Below the pieces are notes generated by a model that was given only the letters and a program-made list of their open reading frames with translations, ran no database searches and was not told the DNA's origin. Positions 44,899 to 53,694 of a stretch of DNA of 64,000 bases are shown one piece after another. Source of the stretch: Pseudoglutamicibacter albus (GTDB lineage Bacteria; Actinomycetota; Actinomycetes; Actinomycetales; Micrococcaceae). Every line of letters starts with the position of its first letter. Positions within the stretch are counted from its first letter, which is position 1. The translations under genes and the position numbers were made by a program. The stretch covers positions 1,240,001-1,304,000 of the forward strand of contig NZ_JAVDXX010000001.1 of the NCBI RefSeq assembly GCF_031458175.1. The letters run 5' to 3'.

Positions 44899-44966
44899 GT
44901 AGCCACCGAGCGATTCGGCGGCTACTGACAAAATCGGTAGCTACCGAACAAGTCAGTAGCTACCGA
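44899..44966. repeat. Nested inverted repeats in the sepF-yggT gap
   Basis: The 11-mer GTAGC(C/T)(A/G)CCGA occurs four or five times in both orientations. GTAGCCACCGA (44899-44909) faces TCGGCGGCTAC (44915-44925); TCGGTAGCTACCGA (44934-44947) is a perfect palindrome; another copy is at 44956-44966. GCTACTGAC (44921-44929) and GTCAGTAGC (44952-44960) enclose the palindrome, so a cruciform or multi-branched RNA is possible. Confidence 0.7.
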
Positions 44967-44978
44967 GAAAGGTGAAAC

Positions 44979-45539
44979 TTAGCTTTGGTTGAAAAACGCT
45001 GACTGGCTATCCCCAGTGAGTTCTTCACCCAAAATTTCAACGCCATGCGGAGTGAGCAAGAAGACCTTATTGGTTACACGCTCAATATTGCCGCGTAGAG
45101 CGAACACGAGTCCAGCCGAGAAATCAACAAGACGCTTGGCCTCAGACTCCCCCATGTCAGTGACGTTCATGATCACCGGAATACCATCACGGAAGCTCTC
45201 ACCGATCGTCTTGGCATCGTTGTAAGAGCGCGGGTGAACAGTCGTAATCTGACGCAACTCAGTGTCCTCCTCCGGCGCGGACGCCGCGCGCTTGATGGGC
45301 GTCACCGGAGCGCGGAATTCTTCCGCAGCTTTCGGCGCCGTCTCGGGCTGTGCAACTTCTACCAGTTGCGGTTTAGCCGGTTCTGGCTTCACCTCTACTG
45401 GCTTGGATTTTACCTCTTGGCGCACCTGCTCCGAAACGGCGGGCTTAACGGTCTTCGCCGGCTCAGGACGCTTGAGGTCTTCATCCTCCGCCTCAGCCAG
45501 GCCTAGGTAGATCATGGTTTTGCGGAGGGCTCCTGCCAT
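44979..45539 (-). CDS. sepF: Cell division protein SepF
   Basis: A 186-residue FtsZ membrane anchor, the functional substitute for FtsA. An N-terminal amphipathic segment ([15 protein letters not shown]) binds membrane. A Lys/Glu/Pro/Val-rich linker (about 20-88) precedes the SepF core: [59 protein letters not shown]. Cotranscribed with yggS, pgeF and ftsZ. Confidence 0.95.
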   Translation of the reverse strand: MAGALRKTMIYLGLAEAEDEDLKRPEPAKTVKPAVSEQVRQEVKSKPVEVKPEPAKPQLVEVAQPETAPKAAEEFRAPVTPIKRAASAPEEDTELRQITTVHPRSYNDAKTIGESFRDGIPVIMNVTDMGESEAKRLVDFSAGLVFALRGNIERVTNKVFLLTPHGVEILGEELTGDSQSAFFNQS

Positions 45540-45563
45540 CGGATTCTCCTTAAGTAGATGCGT

Positions 45564-45588
45564 AGGTGCCTATGAAATTCAGGCACCT
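45564..45588 (-). promoter_or_regulatory. Hairpin between yggS and sepF
   Basis: AGGTGCCT and AGGCACCT, perfect 8-bp arms around a 9-nt loop, 25 nt upstream of the sepF start. It could modulate sepF expression within the operon or act as an operator. Confidence 0.45.
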
Positions 45589-45595
45589 TTCAAAG

Positions 45596-46369
45596 CTAAC
45601 GCACAGGTGAGCGAGAACCCAGCACATCCGACCCGATGCGTAGGTGTGTCGCCCCTGCAAAAATTGCTTGCTCTAGATCATGACTCATACCGGCCGAGAT
45701 TCCACTCGCATCCGGGTGTGTTTCTTGAATTCGATGGGCCAGTTCACCTATCCGCTGAAAAGCTATCTCTGGCGCCTCATCTAGGGGTGCAACAGTCATA
45801 ACACCACGCAACTGAAGACCCGGATTTTCAGCGATACTGTCGGCCAATTCGGGCGCATTATTAATACTTACGCCGCCGCGGCCATCATCGGGCTGGTCCT
45901 TCCGCACATCGACCTGAACGTAGCAACCAAGCGGTTCGAAACCTTCGTCCACCCGACGTTGCCCAGCCCTAGCCAGCGCCTTCACAAGTGAGGCACGATC
46001 AACCGAATGAATTTCCTGTGCATACCGGACCACACGATTAACTTTGTTGCTTTGCAACTGGCCGATGAAGTGCCAACGCAAATCCGGTGCATATTCGGCT
46101 AGTGCTGCGGCTTTAGGTGTAGCTTCTTGCTCGCGGTTCTCCCCCACGTTGCGTACCCCGAGGTCATACAGGGCAGCGACATCCGATGGTGGGAAGAACT
46201 TTGTGACCACAATGAGCGTGGGTTCCTCGGTTCGCCCCGCCTCCTTGGTTGCTCGCGTGATGCGCTCTTTGACTGCGCTGAGGCGGGTTGCAAGTTCTTC
46301 GCGGCGGGAATCGGTTGCGTTGAGGCTTGGTGTCTGCAGGTCCTGGGGTTGCCCGTGGGTGTTGCTCAC
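45596..46369 (-). CDS. yggS: YggS/PROSC-family PLP homeostasis protein
   Basis: A 257-residue alanine-racemase-like barrel that binds pyridoxal phosphate without known catalysis. The PLP lysine is in LIVVTKFFPPSDV. Also typical are VGENREQEATPK, WHFIGQLQSNKVNRVV, IHSVDRASL and SAGMSHDLEQAI with the GATHLRIG end. It sits between pgeF and sepF, the usual Gram-positive order. Confidence 0.95.
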   Translation of the reverse strand: MSNTHGQPQDLQTPSLNATDSRREELATRLSAVKERITRATKEAGRTEEPTLIVVTKFFPPSDVAALYDLGVRNVGENREQEATPKAAALAEYAPDLRWHFIGQLQSNKVNRVVRYAQEIHSVDRASLVKALARAGQRRVDEGFEPLGCYVQVDVRKDQPDDGRGGVSINNAPELADSIAENPGLQLRGVMTVAPLDEAPEIAFQRIGELAHRIQETHPDASGISAGMSHDLEQAIFAGATHLRIGSDVLGSRSPVR

Positions 46370-46388
46370 TGTCTACCTCTTTTTATTC

Positions 46389-47144
46389 CTATTGAATGTT
46401 TCGCTGATAGATGATGGTCGCGTTGCGCTCGTGCTTGTTTTCTCCGCGGTAGGAGTACCAAGCGGAGTTCTCGAGTGTGCATTCGTCTGCCTCATGCACC
46501 AAGACTCCGTATTCTTCTAAGATGGCGCGGCTTGCTCGCGGCAGATCTAAAGATGGTGTTCCCCAGCTGGTGGTGGAAGCGATAACTTCCGATGCGGCCC
46601 CTGGCAGTGCGGCGACCGCATCGGTAACCATCGTTTGGGGCACTTCATAGCACCGCCCACAGATCGCCGGCCCGATCCACGCTTCAAGCTCGGCTGCATG
46701 TTGGTCGGTCAACGCTTTCAGGGTGTTCTGAATAACTCCGTCGATAAGACCTGTACGCCCGGCGTGAACTACTGCCGTAGCGGTGCGGCCTGCCGGGAGG
46801 CTCGCCGCGATCGCAATCGGTATGCAGTCTGCTGTCAACACGGCGGGGGCATACCGTGCACTGACATCGACCAACGCATCAGCTGTTGGCACATTGTGCT
46901 CTCGCTGGCACGTGTCAGCCCAAGCACCATCGGAATCAATGACCGCTACGAACGGGCTATGCACTTGCGACATGAAAGCCAGCGAACCCGGCTTCATACC
47001 AAGACGCTGTTCAACACGTGTCCGCGCGTGCAACACAAGCGCAACGGAGGGGCCCTCTACCGTATGTACGGCGAGGTTCCCCTCCGTGCGGCCTGTGAAC
47101 GCTACGGCAACGTCCGGGTGAAGTGTGAACGTTTCGCAGCGCAT
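46389..47144 (-). CDS. pgeF: PgeF/YfiH family purine nucleoside or peptidoglycan-editing enzyme
   Basis: A 251-residue DUF152 (laccase-domain) protein. The metal ligands are in SQVHSP, TADCIPIAI and VVHAGRTGLIDG. Family members were described as polyphenol oxidases, as purine nucleoside phosphorylase/adenosine deaminase-like enzymes (FAMIN-type), and as peptidoglycan editors (PgeF); the location after ftsZ supports a wall-related role but does not prove one. ATG start, 4 nt after ftsZ ends. Confidence 0.9.
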   Translation of the reverse strand: MRCETFTLHPDVAVAFTGRTEGNLAVHTVEGPSVALVLHARTRVEQRLGMKPGSLAFMSQVHSPFVAVIDSDGAWADTCQREHNVPTADALVDVSARYAPAVLTADCIPIAIAASLPAGRTATAVVHAGRTGLIDGVIQNTLKALTDQHAAELEAWIGPAICGRCYEVPQTMVTDAVAALPGAASEVIASTTSWGTPSLDLPRASRAILEEYGVLVHEADECTLENSAWYSYRGENKHERNATIIYQRNIQ

Positions 47145-47148
47145 TGGT

Positions 47149-48351
47149 TTACTTCAAGAAATCCGGGACATCCAGTGCGTCGCGCCCCGGTGGCATGACC
47201 GGTTCCACAACCTCTGGAACGTCGTTCTCTTCGTCTTCTTCTTCGATGCTGGCAGGAACCGGCAGGTCCTGTTCCTGTGTTGGGACCGGATGAGGCACCG
47301 CAGCGAGCGTCGGTGTTCCCGATGCCTGTTCATCAACGCGAGGTGGAACAGGCTGTTGGTTCGACTGGCTCACCTGGCTAGGCTGAGCCGGGCGGGAGGT
47401 CTTATCAACCTGGTCGAATCCGGCAGCGATGACGGTGATGCGCACCTGGTCGCCCATCGATTCGTCGATTGCGGAGCCAACGATGATGTTGGCTTCTGGG
47501 TGAACGACTTCCTGGACCAAGCGTGCCGCATCGTTGATCTCGAACAGGCCCAGATCCGAGCCGCCCTGGAAGGACAACAGAACGCCCTGCGCGCCTTCGA
47601 TGCTTGCTTCCAAAAGTGGGGAGGCAATAGCCTGCTCGGCTGCCTCGAGTGCACGGTTCTCCCCGCTTGCGGCACCGATACCCATGAGCGCGGAGCCCGC
47701 GCCTTCCATGACAGTCTTGACGTCTGCAAAGTCGAGGTTGATCACGCCTGGGGTTGTGATGAGGTCCGTGATGCCCTGCACTCCTGAGAGCAAAACCTGG
47801 TCTGCGGCCTTGAACGCATCCAGCATGGTGATGCGTTCGTCAGAGATGGCAAGCAGGCGGTCGTTCGGAATCACGATGAGGGTGTCAACCTCATCACGCA
47901 ACGCGTCGATGCCAGCTTCTGCCGAGTTCGCACGGCGGCGGCCTTCGAACGTGAACGGGCGGGTCACAACACCGATAGTCAAAGCACCCAGCGAGCGAGC
48001 GATGCGAGCGACGACAGGGGCCGCGCCCGTGCCGGTGCCGCCGCCTTCACCTGCGGTCACGAAAACCATGTCAGCGCCAGTGAGAAGATCGTTGATTTCT
48101 TCTTCGTGATCTTCTGCAGCCTGACGGCCAACATCCGGATTAGCGCCGGCGCCGAGGCCGCGGGTCAGTTCGCGACCAATTTCAAGGGTCACATCCGCTT
48201 CAGAGAGCATGAGCGCCTGAAGGTCAGTGTTGATGGCAATGAATTCGACGCCACGGAGGCCTTCCTCGATCATACGGTTGACTGCGTTGACGCCACCGCC
48301 GCCAACACCGACCACCTTGATGACGGCGATGTTTTCTTGTCCAACTGCCAC
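47149..48351 (-). CDS. ftsZ: Tubulin-like division GTPase FtsZ
   Basis: The 400-residue Z-ring GTPase. The N-terminus [19 protein letters not shown] and the tubulin signature [10 protein letters not shown] (near residues 103-112) are intact, as is the T7 loop [11 protein letters not shown]. The C-terminal peptide ([11 protein letters not shown]) that binds SepF is present after a Pro/Gln/Glu-rich linker. GTG start with AAGGGA upstream. A 276-bp gap separates it from ftsQ. Confidence 0.98.
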   Translation of the reverse strand: MAVGQENIAVIKVVGVGGGGVNAVNRMIEEGLRGVEFIAINTDLQALMLSEADVTLEIGRELTRGLGAGANPDVGRQAAEDHEEEINDLLTGADMVFVTAGEGGGTGTGAAPVVARIARSLGALTIGVVTRPFTFEGRRRANSAEAGIDALRDEVDTLIVIPNDRLLAISDERITMLDAFKAADQVLLSGVQGITDLITTPGVINLDFADVKTVMEGAGSALMGIGAASGENRALEAAEQAIASPLLEASIEGAQGVLLSFQGGSDLGLFEINDAARLVQEVVHPEANIIVGSAIDESMGDQVRITVIAAGFDQVDKTSRPAQPSQVSQSNQQPVPPRVDEQASGTPTLAAVPHPVPTQEQDLPVPASIEEEDEENDVPEVVEPVMPPGRDALDVPDFLK

Positions 48352-48627
48352 GTTTTGGGTCCCTTGCTCGTAGGTATGTGCTCGTAAAAATAAGCTGACG
48401 CCGGAGCATCATGCGGTCCATGTGTATTGCATGGTGCTGAAGCGATCTCCGAGCCTATATATCGAGTAAACCGCCCACGCTAGGCCGCTTCAAACCTTGC
48501 GTGCGGCGTGTCGTTATGCCGGAGGGGAATTCATCCCTCAAGCGTCCATTTTGGCCGCTTTTCATTCCATATCTTTCAACCGTTGGTTGAAGCTCTTGGT
48601 TCTCGCCAGGCTACGCCACTCGTGCGA
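48352..48627 (-). promoter_or_regulatory. ftsQ-ftsZ intergenic region
   Basis: The largest gap in the division cluster and no gene is seen. On the minus strand a TATATA -10-like box lies near 48460. The palindrome TTCAACC-gtt-GGTTGAA occupies 48575-48591, 37 nt after the ftsQ stop. Extra promoters for ftsZ in this gap are known from other actinobacteria. Confidence 0.5.
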
Positions 48628-49635
48628 TTATTCATTGCTCGTGACGGGTCGCTGAGGCGTTGAGACATCAATGACCTTGTCTTTGACGTCTTTTTGGTTG
48701 AGGAACGTTTCAACCAACGCGGCCTTCATAGGCCCGTCCTCAGGTCCGCCCCACACAATCTTACGCCCGTCACGCAACTTGAACGTCACGGTGTCCACTG
48801 ATTTCGCTTCTGCCTGCTTCAACGTAGCCAAAACGCCACCGGGAAGTTCCGCAAGCGCCTGGACTACACCGTCGAAAATCTGATGCCCAGGGTCTTTCTC
48901 CGGAACACGCACCAGAGGCAGCTTATCGGCCTCATCACCAGATACTTCCTTGAGCGCCACGCCGTTATCGCCAACGATCATCTTCTTACCGTCGCGTTCC
49001 ATGACAGCAACCTGTCGATGCTCAACAACCTCAACGCGCAGATCATGCGGACCATCCAGCTGGATACGGACATCCTGAATAGCGGGGAACTTCTTCAGAA
49101 GACCCGTGATCTCCCGGTTGTTAAGACTGCCGACCGGTTTCCCCTCCAGCGGCTTAAGCGCCTCAACGATCTTGGCGCTATCGGCAAGTTTCGAACCGGA
49201 AACGCTGACCTTTTCAACCTTGGCTAGCGGGCTGAACGACAACGCAACCATGCCGCCCACAAACAGCAAGCACGCCCCAACACCAGCCATCCGGCGCCAC
49301 TTCTTCCGTTTGCGAGCCTGATCCTTCTTATGAGGCCGAATCGGCGTCGGAGCAGGTAACGGCGCCTCGCTCTGAGACTCTGGAACGAGCTCAGAGTCCA
49401 CATCAGGCTGAGAGTCCGCCTCTGGCTGCGGTTCAGGTGGCGGCGGTTCAAACTGGGACACCGGAGCAACGCCGTCTGCCGCCGTGCTGTCTTGCGCTGT
49501 GCTTTCTTGCTCCGTGCTGTCTTGCCTAGCTCCGGGCTGCTCAGCGCTGTCTTGTTTAGCGCTGTCTTGCTCAGCGCTGCCTGTTTCCTTGGGACGGGCT
49601 ACCGCGCTGAACTCAAGCTCGTCATCGGATTTCAT
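48628..49635 (-). CDS. ftsQ: Division protein FtsQ/DivIB
   Basis: A 335-residue bitopic protein that recruits the FtsWI synthase. A long cytoplasmic tail (about 1-115, Glu/Gln/Asp/Ser-rich with pentads) precedes one span (RMAGVGACLLFVGGMVALSF). The external POTRA domain starts VEKVSVSGSKLADSAKIVEAL and the FtsQ core continues to KVIDVSTPQRPV. The ATG overlaps the murC stop by 4 nt. Confidence 0.93.
   Translation of the reverse strand: MKSDDELEFSAVARPKETGSAEQDSAKQDSAEQPGARQDSTEQESTAQDSTAADGVAPVSQFEPPPPEPQPEADSQPDVDSELVPESQSEAPLPAPTPIRPHKKDQARKRKKWRRMAGVGACLLFVGGMVALSFSPLAKVEKVSVSGSKLADSAKIVEALKPLEGKPVGSLNNREITGLLKKFPAIQDVRIQLDGPHDLRVEVVEHRQVAVMERDGKKMIVGDNGVALKEVSGDEADKLPLVRVPEKDPGHQIFDGVVQALAELPGGVLATLKQAEAKSVDTVTFKLRDGRKIVWGGPEDGPMKAALVETFLNQKDVKDKVIDVSTPQRPVTSNE
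49481..49585 (-). repeat. Seven-unit 15-bp tandem repeat in the ftsQ 5' end
   Basis: Units begin at 49481, 49496, 49511, 49526, 49541, 49556 and 49571; most contain GCTGTCTTG. They encode pentads AEQDS, AKQDS, AEQPG, ARQDS, TEQES, TAQDS in the cytoplasmic tail. Confidence 0.82.
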
Positions 49636-51098
49636 CCTGTGTATGTTTCACCGCCCTCGGAATCTTCGTAGCCGTCCTCCTCGATGGCTTCCACGATCTG
49701 TGTGCCAAGAGCTGTGACATCACCGGCACCGAGCGTTAGAACCACGTCCCCTGGACGGGCAAGCTCCGCAAGCCGTTCGGCAACATCCTCGGGATCAACC
49801 AGCGCATACTCAACACCCACGTGGTCAGCGATCAACTGGGTGGTTACCCCCGGGATGGGGTCTTCACGGGCAGGATAGATGGGAAGCAACGTGACCGTGT
49901 CAGCAAGGGAGACCGCATCAGCGAAGCCGTGCGCGAAATCTCGCGTCCGGGAGAATAGATGCGGCTGGAACACAGCGTGCACGCGCCCCTCGCCTGCAAC
50001 ATCGCGGGCCGCGCCAAGGGCCGCGGTCACCTCCGTTGGGTGATGCGCGTAATCGTCATACACGCGAACGCCTCGCGCCTGTCCCTTGTAATCGAAACGG
50101 CGAGAGGCCCCCTGGAACTCTGAAAGCGCATCCGCGCACGCCTGCGGTTCGAAGCCGAGCAGAACACCCACCGAGATCGCGGCCACCGCATTCAAAACAT
50201 TGTGCGCGCCAGGAAACGGTAGATCCAGCTGGGCCACACCACTTGGCGTTGTGACCTTAGCCGTGGCACCAATCCCGTGAGGTTGCATGCGGGAAACACG
50301 CACATCGGCGTCAGAGGTGAAACCGTAGCCAACCACTTTCGGGCCATGTCCAGAAGCCGAAACCTTAGCCGCAAGCTCGGCGCCGCCAGCGTCATCCAGG
50401 CACACCACCACAGCGCCGCCTTCCGGAACGCGCTGAACATGCTTTTCGAAAGCCTCCGCAACAGCCTCAGCGGTCCCATAATGGTCCAGGTGATCCGGCT
50501 CAATATTTGTCACCACAGCGATGCGCGGCTCATAGTTCAAGAAAGAGCCATCCGACTCATCAGCCTCAGCAACGAAAATATCGCTGCCTCCGGCGGCCGC
50601 GTTCGTTCCCAAACCACCCACCGTGGCACCCACCGCAAAAGAAGGGTCAGCGCCCAACGTGGACAGCATCGTCGTGATCATCGAGCTCGTGGTGGTCTTA
50701 CCGTGCGTACCGGCAACCGTGACCGACCTGCGGCCCTTCATAACCAACGCGAGCCCCTCGGAACGATGCAGAACGCGCACGCCAGCCTCACGCGCGGCAA
50801 CCAGCTCAGGGTTATCCTCACGAATCGCAGAGGACATCACGATCGTGTCCACACCATCAACGTGCTTGGGCTTGAAACCAACGAACGTACGAGCACCGGC
50901 GGCCTCAAGCTCATCCAGAACCGGCAGATCCTTCGCATCCGTCCCGGAAACCTCCACGCCCGCAGCAAGATACAGCCGCGCAACCGCAGAAACCCCCACA
51001 CCTCCAATGCCCAAGAAGTGAACCCGACCCAAATCAGACAGATTCAGCTCGTCAACAGTTCGCTGTGTGGAACGGGTATCAGAACCCGAAGCATTCAT
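49632..51098 (-). CDS. murC: UDP-N-acetylmuramate--L-alanine ligase
   Basis: A 488-residue Mur ligase that adds L-Ala to UDP-MurNAc. Motifs: VHFLGIGGVGVSAVARL, the ATP site VAGTHGKTTTSSMI, and EADESDGSFLNYEP. Carbamylated-lysine-region and C-terminal DDYAHHPTEV are intact. The start at 51098 (GGAGG 10 nt upstream) is chosen over a frame extending to 51305 that would overlap murG. Confidence 0.96.
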   Translation of the reverse strand: MNASGSDTRSTQRTVDELNLSDLGRVHFLGIGGVGVSAVARLYLAAGVEVSGTDAKDLPVLDELEAAGARTFVGFKPKHVDGVDTIVMSSAIREDNPELVAAREAGVRVLHRSEGLALVMKGRRSVTVAGTHGKTTTSSMITTMLSTLGADPSFAVGATVGGLGTNAAAGGSDIFVAEADESDGSFLNYEPRIAVVTNIEPDHLDHYGTAEAVAEAFEKHVQRVPEGGAVVVCLDDAGGAELAAKVSASGHGPKVVGYGFTSDADVRVSRMQPHGIGATAKVTTPSGVAQLDLPFPGAHNVLNAVAAISVGVLLGFEPQACADALSEFQGASRRFDYKGQARGVRVYDDYAHHPTEVTAALGAARDVAGEGRVHAVFQPHLFSRTRDFAHGFADAVSLADTVTLLPIYPAREDPIPGVTTQLIADHVGVEYALVDPEDVAERLAELARPGDVVLTLGAGDVTALGTQIVEAIEEDGYEDSEGGETYTG

Positions 51099-51174
51099 GG
51101 TGTGGTTCCTCCACTCACGGCCCCTCAATCCACAATGGCTAAGAGGCCTCGAAACAATTTTGAGATGCCTAACT

Positions 51175-52290
51175 TCACTGAGAAGAACGCTGGGAAGCGT
51201 GCTGTGAAGCAATATCGACAATGGTTCTCGCCATCGTCTGCGCCGCGTCAGTAATACCAACGGTAGCCGCCGCGATACCCATCCGCTCAAGACGCACCGG
51301 ATCATCGAACAGAGCCATCACGTTCTCAATCAGCCAGCCGCTAGTGAGCTCGGCATCCTCAACCATGAGAGCCGCATGGGCATCAACTAGAACTTTACCG
51401 TTGAGCGCCTGCTCACCGTTACCCACCGGCAACGGAACCAAAATACCCGGCAATCCCGCGGCCGCGACCTCACTCACCGTGCCAGCGCCGGCACGGCACA
51501 CGATCACATCCGCGGCCTCATACGCCCGCTCCATCGCATCCACGTAAGCGAGCTGAACGTACGCGGCACCATCAGTGGCGCCTTGAGCCTCAATACCCTT
51601 ACCCACACCAGTGATGTGCAGAACCTGCACCCCACGGCGCGTCAGCTCCTCAACAGCACCAGCCAAAGCCCTATTGAGATTCACAGCCCCCAAAGACCCG
51701 CCGGTAACCAACAGCGTTGGCGCCTCCGGATCCAAACCGAAACCACGCCGAGCCTCAGCCGCGCCCCCTGCACGGTCCAGATTCGCGATCGCCTCCCGCA
51801 TCGGCATCCCCACATGCCTAGCGTCAGCGATCTTCGTCTCAGCGAAAGCCGTACCAACAAACGCGGCCTTCTTCGCGCCCATCTTATTGGCCATCCCCGC
51901 ACGAATATTCGCCTCGTGGATCACCACCGGAACCTTAGCCTTGAACGCAGCCTTATACATCGGCGGGCACACATACCCACCCACACCGACCACCACATCG
52001 GCATCAACGCGACGCAGAATCTCCGCGGCACGGCGGCCAGCATCAAGATACTTACGCGGAAACTGCAGTGCCGCCTTATTCAGCCGCCGCGGCATCGGAG
52101 CCTTAGGGATCAACTCCAATTCGAAACCCGCATCGGGAACCAAGCGGCTCTCGAGCCCCTCCTCGGTACCCACTACCGTGATCCGTGCATCAGGGTGCAT
52201 CCGGCGAACCGCACGAGCCATCGCCAACAACGGCGAAACATGGCCGGCAGAACCGCCACCCGCAAACACAATAGAAAGCTCAGAACTCAC
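51175..52290 (-). CDS. murG: UDP-GlcNAc:lipid I GlcNAc transferase MurG
   Basis: About 371 residues; makes lipid II at the inner membrane face. The N-terminal IVFAGGGSAGHVSPLLA is the lipid-binding glycine-rich loop. GGSLGAVNLNRAL, CRAGAGTVSEVAAAGLPGILVPLP and GEQALNG form the nucleotide-sugar site. GTG at 52290 has AAGGGG upstream; an ATG seven codons earlier is less likely. Confidence 0.95.
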   Translation of the reverse strand: MSSELSIVFAGGGSAGHVSPLLAMARAVRRMHPDARITVVGTEEGLESRLVPDAGFELELIPKAPMPRRLNKAALQFPRKYLDAGRRAAEILRRVDADVVVGVGGYVCPPMYKAAFKAKVPVVIHEANIRAGMANKMGAKKAAFVGTAFAETKIADARHVGMPMREAIANLDRAGGAAEARRGFGLDPEAPTLLVTGGSLGAVNLNRALAGAVEELTRRGVQVLHITGVGKGIEAQGATDGAAYVQLAYVDAMERAYEAADVIVCRAGAGTVSEVAAAGLPGILVPLPVGNGEQALNGKVLVDAHAALMVEDAELTSGWLIENVMALFDDPVRLERMGIAAATVGITDAAQTMARTIVDIASQHASQRSSQ

Positions 52291-52313
52291 GCCTGACCCC
52301 TTCTCGCCCAACG

Positions 52314-53591
52314 CTAAACTCCGTCCTTCTCACTAGCGTCAGTTACAGCAACGCTATGTACAACAGCCTCACTACCGTCAGCGTCTTCCTCAGCCGCTGA
52401 GGCAGCTACAAACTTTGCACGCTGAGAAGCCATAATCTCAGTCCGTGCAATGTTCAACACCAATCCCACGCCAATCAACGTAGACAAAAGTGCCGAACCA
52501 CCATAAGAAATAAACGGCAACGGGACACCGATCACCGGAAGCATCCCAGAAACCATCCCGATATTCACGAAAGCCTGGAAGCCGATCCACGCCATCACGC
52601 CGCCACACACAACCCGCGAAAACAGCGAATCCCCCCGGAAACCGATCCGGTAGATACACACGATCATCACCATGAACGCCGCGATAATCGTGAGCGTGCC
52701 CCACAAACCGATCTCTTCACCGATGATCGCCACAATGAAGTCATTCTGCGCTTCCGGGATGTAGCTCCACTTCAAACGCGACTGGCCTAAGCCCACGCCC
52801 GTCCAGCCGCCAGAAGCCAACGCGAAACGGCCCTGCAACGCCTGGAACCCAATCCCCTGCGCATCGTCCTCTGCGCCCTGACCCGCGAAAGACAAGATGC
52901 GCATCATACGGTTTGGGCTAGCAAAAACAGCGACCACCGTCATCGCAAGCCCCGCAGCCCCAAGCAAACCCATGACACGCCACGGAGCGCCCGAAACCAG
53001 GTACATCACCGCGAGGATCCCGGCGAGCACCAGTACCTGCCCGAGGTCCCGCCCCAGCAGCACCAAAGCAATCGCCATGCCCACCACCACAGCAACCGGA
53101 ACCAGTGCATGCATCGGCTGATCCATCACACGACGTTTACGCTCAAACATCGTGCCGGCGAACAGAACCATGACAGGTTTGAGCATCTCAGACGGTTGCA
53201 AGGTCACCGGACCAAACTGGAGCCAGTTCTTATTACCGTTGACATTGACACCGATCACCAGAACCAACGCCAGCAACCCGAGCATCCCGATCATCGCAAT
53301 CCACGCCAGACGCTTGAGCCACGCGGTCGGCATCGCCATCATCACGAACATGCCCACGATGCCCATCACACCGAAGGTCGCCTGTTTGATGAACAGCGAA
53401 TACGGGTCGCGGTCAGCGGACACGAACTCGACGGCCGAGGAGGACAGCACCATCACGAAACCGAACGCCGTCAGCAACAGTGTGGAAGCGATCAAGACAT
53501 AGACCGTGGTGCGCAGGCCCGCGGCGTCTGTGAGTTCGATGCGGCGCATCTGGCGGCGAAGGAACCCTCTACGTGGCTTAGCGGTGGCCAT
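52314..53591 (-). CDS. ftsW: SEDS peptidoglycan glycosyltransferase FtsW
   Basis: About 425 residues with roughly ten spans; polymerises septal glycan with FtsI. SEDS features: LQPSEMLKPVMVLFAG, LLGRDLGQVLVLAGILAV, the region around AQNDFIVAIIGEEIGLWG and GVPLPFISYGGSALLSTLIGVG. ATG at 53591 with GGAGG upstream; the frame extends to 53645 but lacks a site there. A ~40-residue cytoplasmic tail follows the last span. Confidence 0.94.
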   Translation of the reverse strand: MATAKPRRGFLRRQMRRIELTDAAGLRTTVYVLIASTLLLTAFGFVMVLSSSAVEFVSADRDPYSLFIKQATFGVMGIVGMFVMMAMPTAWLKRLAWIAMIGMLGLLALVLVIGVNVNGNKNWLQFGPVTLQPSEMLKPVMVLFAGTMFERKRRVMDQPMHALVPVAVVVGMAIALVLLGRDLGQVLVLAGILAVMYLVSGAPWRVMGLLGAAGLAMTVVAVFASPNRMMRILSFAGQGAEDDAQGIGFQALQGRFALASGGWTGVGLGQSRLKWSYIPEAQNDFIVAIIGEEIGLWGTLTIIAAFMVMIVCIYRIGFRGDSLFSRVVCGGVMAWIGFQAFVNIGMVSGMLPVIGVPLPFISYGGSALLSTLIGVGLVLNIARTEIMASQRAKFVAASAAEEDADGSEAVVHSVAVTDASEKDGV

Positions 53592-53694
53592 GGGTACCTC
53601 CTGCAGTTCTCCGGTATGGTGCCTCATCCGATGGTTGCTGTGCACGGCCGGTGGCCTTGCTCAGCTGGTTGCCTGTGTGTCAGCGCTCGGCGGT

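Noticed and set aside
50277-51254. 325-residue Arg/Asn/His-rich frame opposite murC
   Set aside because: Composition typical of an antisense shadow; murC is fully conserved on the other strand.
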